From positions 1 to 64,000 of the forward strand of contig NZ_JAJISD010000002.1 in the NCBI RefSeq assembly GCF_020880995.1: a stretch of DNA of 64,000 nt. The letters run 5' to 3'. Shown here in pieces: positions 35,639 through 44,300 of this stretch. The notes below the pieces were generated by a model that worked only from the letters and a program-made list of their open reading frames with translations, was not told where the DNA came from and ran no database searches. This DNA comes from Reyranella aquatilis. Lineage in GTDB: Bacteria; Pseudomonadota; Alphaproteobacteria; Reyranellales; Reyranellaceae. How positions within the stretch are numbered: the stretch's first letter is position 1; the number at the start of each line of letters is the position of its first letter. Made by a program: the position numbers and the translations under genes.

Positions 35639-36376
35639 GTGAGCGTTCGGTACCTATCCTGCGGCGACACCGCCTTCACCGTCGAGTTCGGCAACGAGAT
35701 TTCTCCCGAGATCAACGACCGGGTGATGGCCCTGCATGCGGCCATCGGCCTGGCCCGCGAGGCCGGCGAAATTTCGGGCGTCGTCGAGACAGTTCCCACC
35801 ATGCGGTCGCTGATGGTGACCTACGATCCGCTCGCGACCTCGCGGGCCGACCTCGAGCCCCGGATCGGCCTGCTGATCGAGCGCGGCCTGCCGGTCGACG
35901 GAAACAGCCGTCGCATGACCATTCCCTGCTGTTACGACGATCCCGAGTTCGCCCCCGACCTCGCCGAGGTGGCGGAGCGCACGAACAAGACGCCGGAGCA
36001 GGTGATCGCCGCCCACCTCGGCTCGCCCTTCAAGGTCTATGTCCTGGGGTTCATGCCGGGCCTCGCCTATGTCGCCGGCCTCGACCGGACGCTGTTCCTG
36101 CCGCGCCGCAGCCAGCCGCGCGTGCGCGTGCCGCGCTCCTCGGTCGCCATCGCCATGGACATGACCACGATCTATCCGTTCGAAAGTCCCGGCGGCTGGC
36201 ACCTGATCGGCCGCACGCCGCTGTGGATGTTCGACAAGCGCCGCGAGCAGCCGGTGTTCCTGTCGCCCGGCGATTCACTTTCCTTCGAGCGCATCGACCG
36301 CAAGAGCTTCGACCGCATCGCCCGCGAGGTCGAGGCCGGCAGCTTCGACTGGTCGAGCCTGGTGAAAAGCAGATGA
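35639..36376 (+). CDS. pxpB: 5-oxoprolinase subunit B
   Basis: The 245-residue protein has the KipI/PxpB pattern: YLSCGDTAFTVEFGNEI at the start, RRMTIPCCYDDPEFAPDLAEVA, then the family signature FKVYVLGFMPGLAYVAGLD and RSQPRVRVPRSSVAIAM (substrate-site Pro/Gly loop), ending with GGWHLIGRTP. It pairs with PxpC in ATP-dependent cleavage of pyroglutamate. GTG start; no strong ribosome site, so it may be near leaderless. It overlaps pxpC by four bases. Confidence 0.92.
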   Translation: MSVRYLSCGDTAFTVEFGNEISPEINDRVMALHAAIGLAREAGEISGVVETVPTMRSLMVTYDPLATSRADLEPRIGLLIERGLPVDGNSRRMTIPCCYDDPEFAPDLAEVAERTNKTPEQVIAAHLGSPFKVYVLGFMPGLAYVAGLDRTLFLPRRSQPRVRVPRSSVAIAMDMTTIYPFESPGGWHLIGRTPLWMFDKRREQPVFLSPGDSLSFERIDRKSFDRIAREVEAGSFDWSSLVKSR

Positions 36377-37425
36377 CCGCCGGCTTGAAAGTCGTCCGCG
36401 CAGGCCTGTTCGACACGCTGCAGGATCTCGGCCGCACGGGCTTCATGGCGCTGGGCATGCCCACCGCCGGCGCGATGGACCGGATCGGCCTCTGCCTCGC
36501 CAACGCGCTGGCCGGCAATCCTGCGAACACGGCGGGCCTCGAGATCGGCGTCATGGGTCCGGACCTGCTGGTCGAGGCCGACAGCGTGCGCGTGGCGCTC
36601 GTGGGCCCGCTTTCGCCCCAGTTGATCGACGGGCCCGATGCGGCGCCCAAGCCGATCGAGTCGGATCGCAGCCATCTCCTGAAGCGCGGCCAGACGCTGC
36701 GCGTGGGCATGATCGACGGGTCGAGCACGGCCTATCTCGCGGTGGCGGGCGGTTTCGAGCTGCCTTCCTTCATGGGCAGCTTGTCCACCTACTCGCGCGC
36801 CGGCATCGGCGGCTTCGACGGCCGCAAGCTCGCCGCTGGCGACGTGTTGCCGCTCGCGAGGCCGAGCGTCCCCGCCATCAACGAACGCAAGCTGGCGCAG
36901 CCCTTCGACTATGGCAGCGGTCCGGTACGCGTCGTCTGGGGACCGCAGGACGATTACTTCAGCAAGGCCGGCCGCCGCACGTTCGTGGAAACGGAGTATC
37001 GCGTTTCCAAGGAAGCCGATCGCATGGGCATCCGCTTCGAGGGTGCCGTGATCGAGCATGCGAAGCCCGTCGAGAAGGGGGGCGCCGACATCATCTCGGA
37101 CGGCATCGCACCGGGCGCCATCCAGGTGCCCGGCGCCGGACTGCCCATCGTGCTCCTGGCCGACCGGCAGACCGTCGGCGGCTATCCCAAGATCGCCACC
37201 GTGGCCTCGGTCGACCTGCCGCGGCTGGGACGCCTGTTGCCCGGCCAGACCGTGCGCTTCGCAGCGGTCAGCGTCGAGGAAGCGGAGGCACTGCGGCGGG
37301 ACCAGGAAACGAGGCTGCAACGCGCGATCGCAGGCTTCGTCGTGGCGCGCCCGCCGGGGGGTATCGACCTCGTCCGGCTCTACGAAGAGAACCTGATCGA
37401 CGGCGTCGTCTACGATTCGCCGTAG
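36373..37425 (+). CDS. pxpC: 5-oxoprolinase subunit C
   Basis: The 350-residue product has the PxpC/KipA (biotin-dependent-carboxylase-like) pattern: LKVVRAGLFDTLQDLGRTGFMALGMPTAGAMDRI, VALVGPLSPQLIDG, AYLAVAGGFELPSFMGSLSTYSRAGIGGFDGR, and DRQTVGGYPKIATVASVDLPRLGRLLPGQ. Together with PxpB it forms the ATP-binding catalytic pair of 5-oxoprolinase. Its start overlaps pxpB by ATGA; its 3' end overlaps the convergent kinase gene by 16 bases. Confidence 0.93.
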   Translation: MTAGLKVVRAGLFDTLQDLGRTGFMALGMPTAGAMDRIGLCLANALAGNPANTAGLEIGVMGPDLLVEADSVRVALVGPLSPQLIDGPDAAPKPIESDRSHLLKRGQTLRVGMIDGSSTAYLAVAGGFELPSFMGSLSTYSRAGIGGFDGRKLAAGDVLPLARPSVPAINERKLAQPFDYGSGPVRVVWGPQDDYFSKAGRRTFVETEYRVSKEADRMGIRFEGAVIEHAKPVEKGGADIISDGIAPGAIQVPGAGLPIVLLADRQTVGGYPKIATVASVDLPRLGRLLPGQTVRFAAVSVEEAEALRRDQETRLQRAIAGFVVARPPGGIDLVRLYEENLIDGVVYDSP

Positions 37426-37916
37426 AACACCATCTCGAAGCCTTCGGCGGCCGAGGGCGGCACGAAGTAACTCGTGAAGAGATCGAATTCGGCATCGCTG
37501 GTGTTGAAGGCGTGCGTACCGGCGGCATTGCGGGCATGCAGCCGGGCCTTGCAGACCTCGTCCGGAACATCGAGAAAATGCAGCCGGTGGTCCGCGCCTG
37601 CGCGCTCGAAGAGACTTCGCATCCATTGCCGGCTGGCCGGCGTGTTGGCGGGAAAGTCCAGCACGACCGACAGGCCGGCCCGGAGCAGCGCCACCACATG
37701 GTCGCCCATTGCCTCGCGTAGACGGCGGGAGTTGCGCACATAGTCATCGATCGTCTTCTGCTCGTCCCTGTAGAGACAGGCGAGCCACGCATCTTCGCTG
37801 ATCCGGATTGTGTGGGGATGTGCCGCCAGCGTGGCGGCAAGCGTCGACTTTCCGGCGGCGATCTTGCCGCAGATGATGTGGAGCGTAGTTCCTCCTCGCC
37901 GTGCCGTTTCGTCCAT
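37410..37916 (-). CDS. P-loop ATPase/kinase of AAA-33 type
   Basis: The 168-residue protein has a Walker A (IICGKIAAGKSTLAATLA), an RISEDAWLACLY segment with a likely catalytic Asp, a VVLDFPANTPASRQWMRSLF segment (Walker B-like) and a C-terminal EGFEMVFYGES. It resembles the AAA-33/zeta-toxin-like nucleotidyl-binding kinases, many of which phosphorylate small metabolites or confer drug resistance. The substrate is unknown. ATG at 37916 has AAGGGAAG upstream. Confidence 0.72.
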   Translation of the reverse strand: MDETARRGGTTLHIICGKIAAGKSTLAATLAAHPHTIRISEDAWLACLYRDEQKTIDDYVRNSRRLREAMGDHVVALLRAGLSVVLDFPANTPASRQWMRSLFERAGADHRLHFLDVPDEVCKARLHARNAAGTHAFNTSDAEFDLFTSYFVPPSAAEGFEMVFYGES

Positions 37917-38026
37917 CGGTCGCTTCCCTTGCAAAGACCGGTTTACAGTAGCCGCTCCGGTCCTTGGTTGGTACGAACCGCCGGGGCTGGAAACGTTCCG
38001 ACAAAATGATCGGGGGAAGCGTCGAG

Positions 38027-39577
38027 ATGAGCTGGCAACCGGAAATGGACGAGCTGCGCCGCCGTCAGGAGATGACGAAGCGCATGGGCGGCGCCGACAA
38101 GGTCAAGCGCCAGCACGATGGCGGCCGGCTCACGGTCCGCGAGCGCATCGAGCGCCTGCTCGACAAGGATTCGTTCCGCGAGATCGGCAGCGTGGCCGGC
38201 AAGGCGGAGTATGACGGCAAGAACGACCTGATCGATCTCACGCCTGCGAACGTCGTGATGGGCCGCGGCAAGATCGACGGCCGTCATGTCGCCGTCACCG
38301 GCGACGACTTCACCGTGCGCGGCGGCTCGGCGGATGCCACGATCAAGGAGAAGTCGAACTTCGTCGAACGCTACGCCAACCAGTATCGCATCCCCGTCAT
38401 CCGCCTGATCGAAGGTTCGGGCGGCGGCGGATCGGTGAAGACGATCGAGACGACGGGCCGCGCCAACGTGCCGGGCGTCGCCGGCTGGGAATGGGCGGTG
38501 CGCAACATGGGCGTCGTGCCCACCGTGGGCCTGGGCCTCGGTTCCGTCGCGGGCCTCGGCGCCGCACGGCTGGCGGCCACGCACTACTCGGTGATGGTCA
38601 AGGAAATCTCGGCGATGTTCGTCGCCGGTCCGCCCGTCGTGAACCGCCTCAGCCCCAAGCAGTACGACAAGCAGGAACTGGGCGGCTGGGAGATCCAGCT
38701 ACGGGCCGGCGCCATCGACGAGGCCGTCGACAGCGAGGACGAGGCCTTTGCCGCGGCCCGCCGCTTCCTCTCCTACCTGCCCTCCTCGGTCTACGACGCA
38801 CCGCCGCGCGGTCCCGTCACCGACGATCCGGCGCGGCGCGAGGAAACGCTGTTCGACGTCATCCCGCGCGATACCCGCAAGGTCTATCGCATCCGTCCCA
38901 TCGTCGAGAAGATCGTCGACCAGGGCAGCTTCTTCGAAATGGGCCGCCTCTACGGTCGCTCCGTCGTGACCGGCTTCGCGCGCGTCGATGGTTGGCCGGT
39001 CGCGGTGATGGCGAGCGACCCGATGTTCTATGGCGGTGGCTGGACCGCGGATGCCTGCCAGAAGGTGACGCGCTTCCTCGACATGGCGGAGACCTTCCAT
39101 CTGCCGGTCGTCTATTTCTGCGACTGCCCCGGCTTCCTGATCGGTCTCGAGGCCGAGAAGAGCGGCGTCATCCGCCAGGGCGTGCGCGCCATGTCGTCGA
39201 TGTTCCAGACCACCGTGCCGTGGTGCACCTTCATCATCCGCAACGCCTTCGGCGTGGCGGGTGCGGCACACCAGAACGGCTCGCGCATGAACTGGCGCTA
39301 CGCCTGGCCCTCGGGTCGCTGGGGTTCGCTGCCGCTGGAAGGCGGCATCGAGGCCGCCTACCGCGCCGACATCGACGCCGCCGAGGACCCGAAGGCCAAG
39401 ATGGCGGAGATCGAGGACCGGCTGAACAAGCTGCGCTCGCCGTTCCGGAGCGCCGAGAGCTTCTGGATCGAGGAGATCATCGACCCGCGCGACACGCGCA
39501 GGATCCTCTGCGAATTCGTCGACCTCGCCGCTCCGGTGCGCGGCAGCGGCCCGGCGCACATGTGGATGCGGCCCTGA
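38027..39577 (+). CDS. Acyl-CoA carboxylase carboxyltransferase (beta) subunit
   Basis: The 516-residue product has the typical length and motifs of the PccB/MccB/AccD-type transferase: KVKRQHDGGRLTVRERIERLLD, GDDFTVRGGS, RLIEGSGGGGSVKT, and in the second half YGGGWTADACQKVTRFLD and VYFCDCPGFLIGLEAEKSGVIRQG (oxyanion-hole Gly). It moves carboxybiotin carbon onto propionyl-, methylcrotonyl- or other acyl-CoA. No biotin carboxylase or biotin carrier is nearby, so its alpha partner is encoded elsewhere. The ATG at 38027 has GGGGGAAG upstream. Confidence 0.88.
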   Translation: MSWQPEMDELRRRQEMTKRMGGADKVKRQHDGGRLTVRERIERLLDKDSFREIGSVAGKAEYDGKNDLIDLTPANVVMGRGKIDGRHVAVTGDDFTVRGGSADATIKEKSNFVERYANQYRIPVIRLIEGSGGGGSVKTIETTGRANVPGVAGWEWAVRNMGVVPTVGLGLGSVAGLGAARLAATHYSVMVKEISAMFVAGPPVVNRLSPKQYDKQELGGWEIQLRAGAIDEAVDSEDEAFAAARRFLSYLPSSVYDAPPRGPVTDDPARREETLFDVIPRDTRKVYRIRPIVEKIVDQGSFFEMGRLYGRSVVTGFARVDGWPVAVMASDPMFYGGGWTADACQKVTRFLDMAETFHLPVVYFCDCPGFLIGLEAEKSGVIRQGVRAMSSMFQTTVPWCTFIIRNAFGVAGAAHQNGSRMNWRYAWPSGRWGSLPLEGGIEAAYRADIDAAEDPKAKMAEIEDRLNKLRSPFRSAESFWIEEIIDPRDTRRILCEFVDLAAPVRGSGPAHMWMRP

Positions 39578-39578
39578 T

Positions 39579-40931
39579 TCAGCGACGCCAGCCGTATCCT
39601 TTCAGGCGGGGCAGGAGTCCGCATGCCGGCTCGAAAGGCGGATTGCTGAGATAATCCTGGTCGGACACGACATAGGAGCGGCCCGGCGTACGGCTCACGA
39701 CGGCGCTGAGGGCGGGGTAGGACCAATCCTGGAAGAACAGCTTGTTCGGCCAGTCGTGCAGCGGCAGCGTTTCGGCCCGCACGAGCCCGCTGGCGCCGTC
39801 GACGACGATGCGCAGGCGTTCGATGTAGCCGGCCCACAGCCGGGTCAGCGCGACGTCCGGCACCGCCGCGGCTACCGTCAGCGCCGCCAGCGCGAGCATC
39901 ATGCGGCGCGCCACCTCGGGACGGCGGACCACGACGAAGATCGCGGGCGGATCTCGGCGGGCGACCTGGACCCACATGACCGCGAGCAGCGCCGCCAGCA
40001 GCATGCCAGCGGCCTGGCGGGCCACGTAGTGCGACGGCGGATATAGGATCGACGGACCGTGCACGACCCGCCACCAGGGAGAGATCGCGAGCAGCAGGGC
40101 AATGACGCCCATCACCACCATCGGCCCCCGCCCCTGCAGCCACGCCGGACGCCGCACGCCCGCGATCGCACAGATCAGGAATCCCGCCAGCGGGATCGAG
40201 AACTGCATGTTCTGCCAGAAATCGACGCTGGTGGAGCGCACCTTCATGAAGTGCGGGTGATCCCAGTAGTCGACGATCGTGATTGCGGAGATGAGGGCGC
40301 TGCCCACGAAGGCGAGCGCCGCCAGTCCACGCAGGGTGCGGGTCGGCAGATCGTCGCTCTGCCGCATCGACCACAGGATCGCCGAGGCAACCAGAGGCCC
40401 CAGATAGATCATCGCCTCATAGGAGCGCAGGCACAGGAGGCCGAATGCCAGCAGCAGAGCGGCGTCGCCGCGGCCGCGGCCATCGGTCGTCAGCACGATC
40501 GACATCGCGGCGGTGATGCAGGCGAAGGCCACGTTGTATTCGCCGACGATGAAGAACGACGTCGGCAGATAGACCGCCGCCACGATCGCGAGCACGGCCG
40601 TCAGCAGCACCGGATCGCGGCGTACCCGCATCAGGGCGAGGTGATAGAAGGCGGTGGGCAGCGCGAAAAGCGCCGCCGAGTACACCATCGTCAGAAGCCG
40701 GGTGTCCCGGACACCCAGTTTGGCAAGCAACAGGACCGGAGCCTGCGTGACCCAGTCGACATGGGCGCGGGCGGCATAGAAATCGTGGAAGTGTGCGTGA
40801 TCGAGCAGGTTCACCAGAAACGACGCGCCGTCCCAGAACAGGGCCCGCCCGGCGAGCGTGTTGTGCAGCGCGAGCAGCCACAGGAGCAGGACGACACCGC
40901 GGGCGACGGCAACCGGCGACAAGGTGGACAC
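39579..40931 (-). CDS. Polytopic membrane protein, tandem paralogue 1
   Basis: The 450-residue protein has about ten membrane segments and a soluble C-terminal tail of about 80 residues. It shares with the adjacent gene a WDGASFLVNLLDHAHFHDFYAAR-type N-terminus, ALFALPTAFYHLALMRVRRDP, the hallmark TSFFIVGEYN and a LRSYEAMIYLGP segment. I do not recognise the family; the size and layout recall glycosyltransferase-C or polymer-export membrane proteins, but no catalytic Asp motif is clear. A GTG three bases after the upstream gene's stop is taken as start; a GTG at 40946 would overlap it. Function unknown. Confidence 0.65.
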   Translation of the reverse strand: MSTLSPVAVARGVVLLLWLLALHNTLAGRALFWDGASFLVNLLDHAHFHDFYAARAHVDWVTQAPVLLLAKLGVRDTRLLTMVYSAALFALPTAFYHLALMRVRRDPVLLTAVLAIVAAVYLPTSFFIVGEYNVAFACITAAMSIVLTTDGRGRGDAALLLAFGLLCLRSYEAMIYLGPLVASAILWSMRQSDDLPTRTLRGLAALAFVGSALISAITIVDYWDHPHFMKVRSTSVDFWQNMQFSIPLAGFLICAIAGVRRPAWLQGRGPMVVMGVIALLLAISPWWRVVHGPSILYPPSHYVARQAAGMLLAALLAVMWVQVARRDPPAIFVVVRRPEVARRMMLALAALTVAAAVPDVALTRLWAGYIERLRIVVDGASGLVRAETLPLHDWPNKLFFQDWSYPALSAVVSRTPGRSYVVSDQDYLSNPPFEPACGLLPRLKGYGWRR

Positions 40932-40933
40932 GC

Positions 40934-42283
40934 TCAGTCGCGCCACACATAGGAGCCCAGCGGATAGGGCTCGGCGGGCGGGAAAGGCTGCCAGGCGTTG
41001 AAGCCGCGCGGCGGGGCGATGATGCCGTCGCCTCGCTTGGCGCGCAGGATCAGGCTCTGGCTCGGCAGGATCCACGATTCGACCAGCGTCTCGAGCGGGC
41101 GCCTGGCAAGCGGCGTCGATTCGAATTCGATCACGCCGCTCTGGCTGCGGACGATCGTTCGAACCGTGTTCAGGTAGCTCCGCCACTCGAACGTCAGATA
41201 GGCGTTCGAGGGCAGGATCGCGAGCACCATGAGGCAACCGAAGGTCAGCATCCGGCGGGACACTTCCGGTCGCCGCAGCACCACGAAGGACTTGATGCGC
41301 GTTCCCAGCGGCGACGTGTAGAGCCAGATCAGGATGACGATGATCGTCATGACGAGGCCCGCGATGCTGCGCGCCGTGTACTGCGACTTGGCATGCGGAC
41401 GGACCAGGGTGTCCGTCAGGACCAGCAGCGGAGACAGCGCCAGCAGTGCCAGGAAGACGCCGGCGAACAGGTAGGGCTTGCGGGTGCCGAGATCCTGCGG
41501 CCGCAGCGCCGCCCAGCCGAAGATGACCAGCGCCGCGAGCAGGGCGAGGTCGAACTGGATGTTCTGCCAGGCGTCGAGCACGGTCGCGGCGGTCCGGCTG
41601 AGATGGTCCTGCGAGAAGGGATGGATCAGCGAGTTGGCCGCCACCAGCATGCCGCCGAGGAAGGGCAGGATGGCCAGAAGGTAGAGCACCGTGGCGAGCG
41701 GCGGCCGGGTCCTGACCCGGTAGATCGTCCAGGCGATCATCAGGGCGAGGACGGGCCCGAGATAGAGCATCACCTCGTAGGCCCGGATCGCCAGCAGGCC
41801 GACCGCGACCAGGAAGGCGCCGTCCTCCACGGTCAGCCTCTGTGCCGTCGCCAGACGCACGGCCACGACCATGCCGATGGCATAGGCGGTGTTGTATTCG
41901 CCGACGATGAAGAAGGACGTCGTCATGAACACGACGCCGATGGCCGCCAGGACGGCCGACAGCAGGATGGGGTCGTCCTTCACGCGCTGCAGGGCGAGGT
42001 GGTAGAGCGCCGTCGGCAGGGCGAACAGGCCCAGCGACAGGAGTTGGGCCAGGAGGTGCAGGTCCGTGACGCCCAGGAACACGGCGGTCAGGATCGGCGC
42101 CTGTCCCAGCACCATCGCGAACAGCCGGGGATCGTAGAAATCGAAGAAGAATTCGCGGCGCGCGACCTGCACGAGGAATGCAGAACCGTCGACGAACAGC
42201 CCCCTGCACTCCCAGCTGTGCCAGAGCACGAGGGTCCAAAGGAGGCCGACGGTGGCCTTGTATGCGACTGAAGTTGTTGGCAT
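40934..42283 (-). CDS. Polytopic membrane protein, tandem paralogue 2
   Basis: The 449-residue protein is a paralogue of its downstream neighbour: VDGSAFLVQVARREFFFDFYDPR, LGLFALPTALYHLALQRVKDDPILLSAVLAA, FFIVGEYNTAYA and AIRAYEVMLYLGPVL, with about ten membrane segments and a soluble tail. The conserved pieces suggest a shared fold and possibly a heteromeric pair. ATG at 42283 is taken as start; a GGGGAA site lies close upstream. It is divergent from the methyltransferase by 105 bases. Confidence 0.65.
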   Translation of the reverse strand: MPTTSVAYKATVGLLWTLVLWHSWECRGLFVDGSAFLVQVARREFFFDFYDPRLFAMVLGQAPILTAVFLGVTDLHLLAQLLSLGLFALPTALYHLALQRVKDDPILLSAVLAAIGVVFMTTSFFIVGEYNTAYAIGMVVAVRLATAQRLTVEDGAFLVAVGLLAIRAYEVMLYLGPVLALMIAWTIYRVRTRPPLATVLYLLAILPFLGGMLVAANSLIHPFSQDHLSRTAATVLDAWQNIQFDLALLAALVIFGWAALRPQDLGTRKPYLFAGVFLALLALSPLLVLTDTLVRPHAKSQYTARSIAGLVMTIIVILIWLYTSPLGTRIKSFVVLRRPEVSRRMLTFGCLMVLAILPSNAYLTFEWRSYLNTVRTIVRSQSGVIEFESTPLARRPLETLVESWILPSQSLILRAKRGDGIIAPPRGFNAWQPFPPAEPYPLGSYVWRD

Positions 42284-42388
42284 TTCCCCGCGTGCGGGCC
42301 TACAGGAGCCTTGCCGGGGGTGCAAGCGCTGACGGCTTGCAGCGTCGATGGGGCGCTGTTAGCAAGGCGCGGCAAACGAGGATGGCGG

Positions 42389-43198
42389 ATGCTCACTTGG
42401 GAGAAGATCGACGCGATTCCGGGCTGGTTCATGTTCCAGTCCTATTGCGTCTGGCGCGCCCTGCTCGACCAGCAGGCCGGAACCGCCGGCGACCTGTTCG
42501 AGATCGGGGTCTGGCGGGGCCGGTCCGCGTCCGTCCTGGCGTCCTATCGCAAGGGCAACGAGAAGCTCTATTTGTGTGACCTCCGCCTCGACGAGACCGC
42601 CGTCCGCCGGTCCATCGAATCGGTCGGGGCGCAGGCCACGAACATCGTACCGCTGTCCGGGCCGTCCGCGGACCTGCCGGCCAAGCTCGACCTACAGGCG
42701 ATGCACCAATCCGTCCGGTGGTTCCACATCGACGGAGAACACACCGGCACCGCCGTCTATCGCGAGCTGGAGTTCGCCAACCGGATCGTGAACACCGAGG
42801 GCATCGTCGTGATCGACGATTTCTTCTCGCCGCGCTACCCGGCCAACACGACCGAGGTCATCCGCTTCCTCGAGAAGAATCCGTTCAGCTTCCGCCTGCT
42901 CGCCGTCGGCTTCAACAAGGGCTATCTCTGCCGCCCCGAGAGCCTGCCGCGCTACATGGATTTCATGGCGACCGGCATGTCGAAGACGCTGCTGCAGTAC
43001 GGCGCCAAGACGACGATCTTCAAGACGACGGGTCCATGGGACACCGATGCCGTCGGCATCACCGACTACGTCGACGATGCCGGCGCGATCGCCGGGCCCG
43101 ACAACGAGCCGCAACGCTGGCACATGATGCGGACCCGCCACGTCTGGGGGCCGATGCGTCACCTTCAGAACGGCTGGCGGATGCTGCGCGGCCGCTAG
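42389..43198 (+). CDS. Class I SAM-dependent methyltransferase
   Basis: The 269-residue product has the Methyltransf_24-like pattern: DLFEIGVWRGRSASVLASY (SAM-binding motif I, E-x-G), LYLCDLRLDE (acidic loop binding ribose), RWFHIDGEHTGTAVYRELEFANRIV and GIVVIDDFFSPRYP. Members methylate small molecules, sugars or antibiotics; the acceptor is not clear. The ATG at 42389 has GAGGA upstream, while an earlier in-frame start would add a non-conserved extension. It is divergent from the tandem membrane proteins. Confidence 0.82.
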   Translation: MLTWEKIDAIPGWFMFQSYCVWRALLDQQAGTAGDLFEIGVWRGRSASVLASYRKGNEKLYLCDLRLDETAVRRSIESVGAQATNIVPLSGPSADLPAKLDLQAMHQSVRWFHIDGEHTGTAVYRELEFANRIVNTEGIVVIDDFFSPRYPANTTEVIRFLEKNPFSFRLLAVGFNKGYLCRPESLPRYMDFMATGMSKTLLQYGAKTTIFKTTGPWDTDAVGITDYVDDAGAIAGPDNEPQRWHMMRTRHVWGPMRHLQNGWRMLRGR

Positions 43199-43218
43199 GC
43201 CGGAGGCGGCTGCAGCGG

Positions 43219-44223
43219 TCAGCCCGCGGGCTTCGCGATCTTCAACTGCTCGTCGAGGTCGTCGGCGATGAAGTTGCGCACGACCTCGTCGAGGTCCTTG
43301 TCGGTTTCGAAGCCGAGGCGGCGCGAGCGGGCGGAATCGATGCCCTGGGGCCAGCCGTCGCAGATCTTCTGGATCGCCGGATCGTGCTGCCAAACGACCT
43401 TGCCGACCTTGCGGTTGCCGGCGTGGCGGCCGACCGCCTGCTCCAGCTCCTTGGCGGTCACATTGATGCCGTTCAGGAGCAGCGTGCGGCCAGGCCCGAA
43501 CGCATCTGCCGACAGATCGTGCAGGCGCATGAAGGCATCGACCGTCTTGCGCGGGCTCAAGACCACCATGACCGTCTCCGGCGTCACCGGGCAGACGACG
43601 TCGACGCCGGTCAGCGGCTCGCGCAGCACCGAACTGGCCCAGGTCGAGGCCGCCTTGTTCGGCAGGCCGGTGCGGACGCAGATCGTCGGCAACCTGACCG
43701 CAGTGCCGCGCAGGAAGCCCTTGCGGGTGTAGTCGCGGACCAGGAACTCGCCGATCGACTTCTGGGCGCCGTACGACGTCTGCGGCGTGAGCGGCGTGTC
43801 GTCGGTGACGGCCGGTGGCAGGTCGCCGCCGAAGGCCGCGAGCGAACTGGTGAAGACCACACGCGGGTTGGTGCCGAGCGCCCGGCAGGCTTCGAGCACG
43901 TTGCGCGTGCCGTCCAGATTGACCCGGTAGCCCAGGTCGAAATCGGCCTCCGCGCCGGCGCTGACCACGGCCGCGAAATGGAACACCGTCGACGCGCCCT
44001 GGACGATCGACTGCACCGTCGCGAAATTAGAGATGTCGCCGGCCACCGTCTTGACCCGCGGATCGTCGAGGCCGGGGCCGCTCGCCTTCGCGACGTCGAA
44101 CAGCAACAGCTCGCCGACCTTCTTCGGCTGGCCGGAAGGACCCGCGATCTCGCCCTGCTGCAGGATGCGGCGTGCCAGCTTCTTGCCGAGGAAGCCCGCG
44201 CCGCCGGTGATGACCACCTTCAT
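43219..44223 (-). CDS. denD: Extended SDR, D-erythronate dehydrogenase-like
   Basis: The 334-residue protein has an NAD-binding start (VVITGGAGFLGKKLARRIL), the SGAEADFDLGYRVNLDGTRNVLEACRALG stretch, VVFTSSLAAFGG, and the catalytic Tyr-x3-Lys in SYGAQKSIGEFLV. The order LRG-type motif, PNKAASTWASSVLREPL and LLNGINVT matches the DenD group (D-erythronate dehydrogenase and relatives acting on 2-keto-acid sugar acids). The symbol is a best fit, not proven; epimerase activity cannot be excluded. ATG at 44223 chosen over an upstream in-frame ATG for homology. Confidence 0.7.
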   Translation of the reverse strand: MKVVITGGAGFLGKKLARRILQQGEIAGPSGQPKKVGELLLFDVAKASGPGLDDPRVKTVAGDISNFATVQSIVQGASTVFHFAAVVSAGAEADFDLGYRVNLDGTRNVLEACRALGTNPRVVFTSSLAAFGGDLPPAVTDDTPLTPQTSYGAQKSIGEFLVRDYTRKGFLRGTAVRLPTICVRTGLPNKAASTWASSVLREPLTGVDVVCPVTPETVMVVLSPRKTVDAFMRLHDLSADAFGPGRTLLLNGINVTAKELEQAVGRHAGNRKVGKVVWQHDPAIQKICDGWPQGIDSARSRRLGFETDKDLDEVVRNFIADDLDEQLKIAKPAG

Positions 44224-44300
44224 GTCGTTTCCATCCCGATTTCGTTGTGTGCGGATGAAAGTGTGCACAGATCGCCGTTCGCAGTCTATGTTTGCGGGAC

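Noticed and set aside
39579-42239. One 886-codon minus-strand frame spanning both tandem membrane proteins
   Set aside because: Its first half is out of frame with the real upstream protein and reads as Arg/Gly/Pro-rich shadow; the paralogue pair explains both halves separately.
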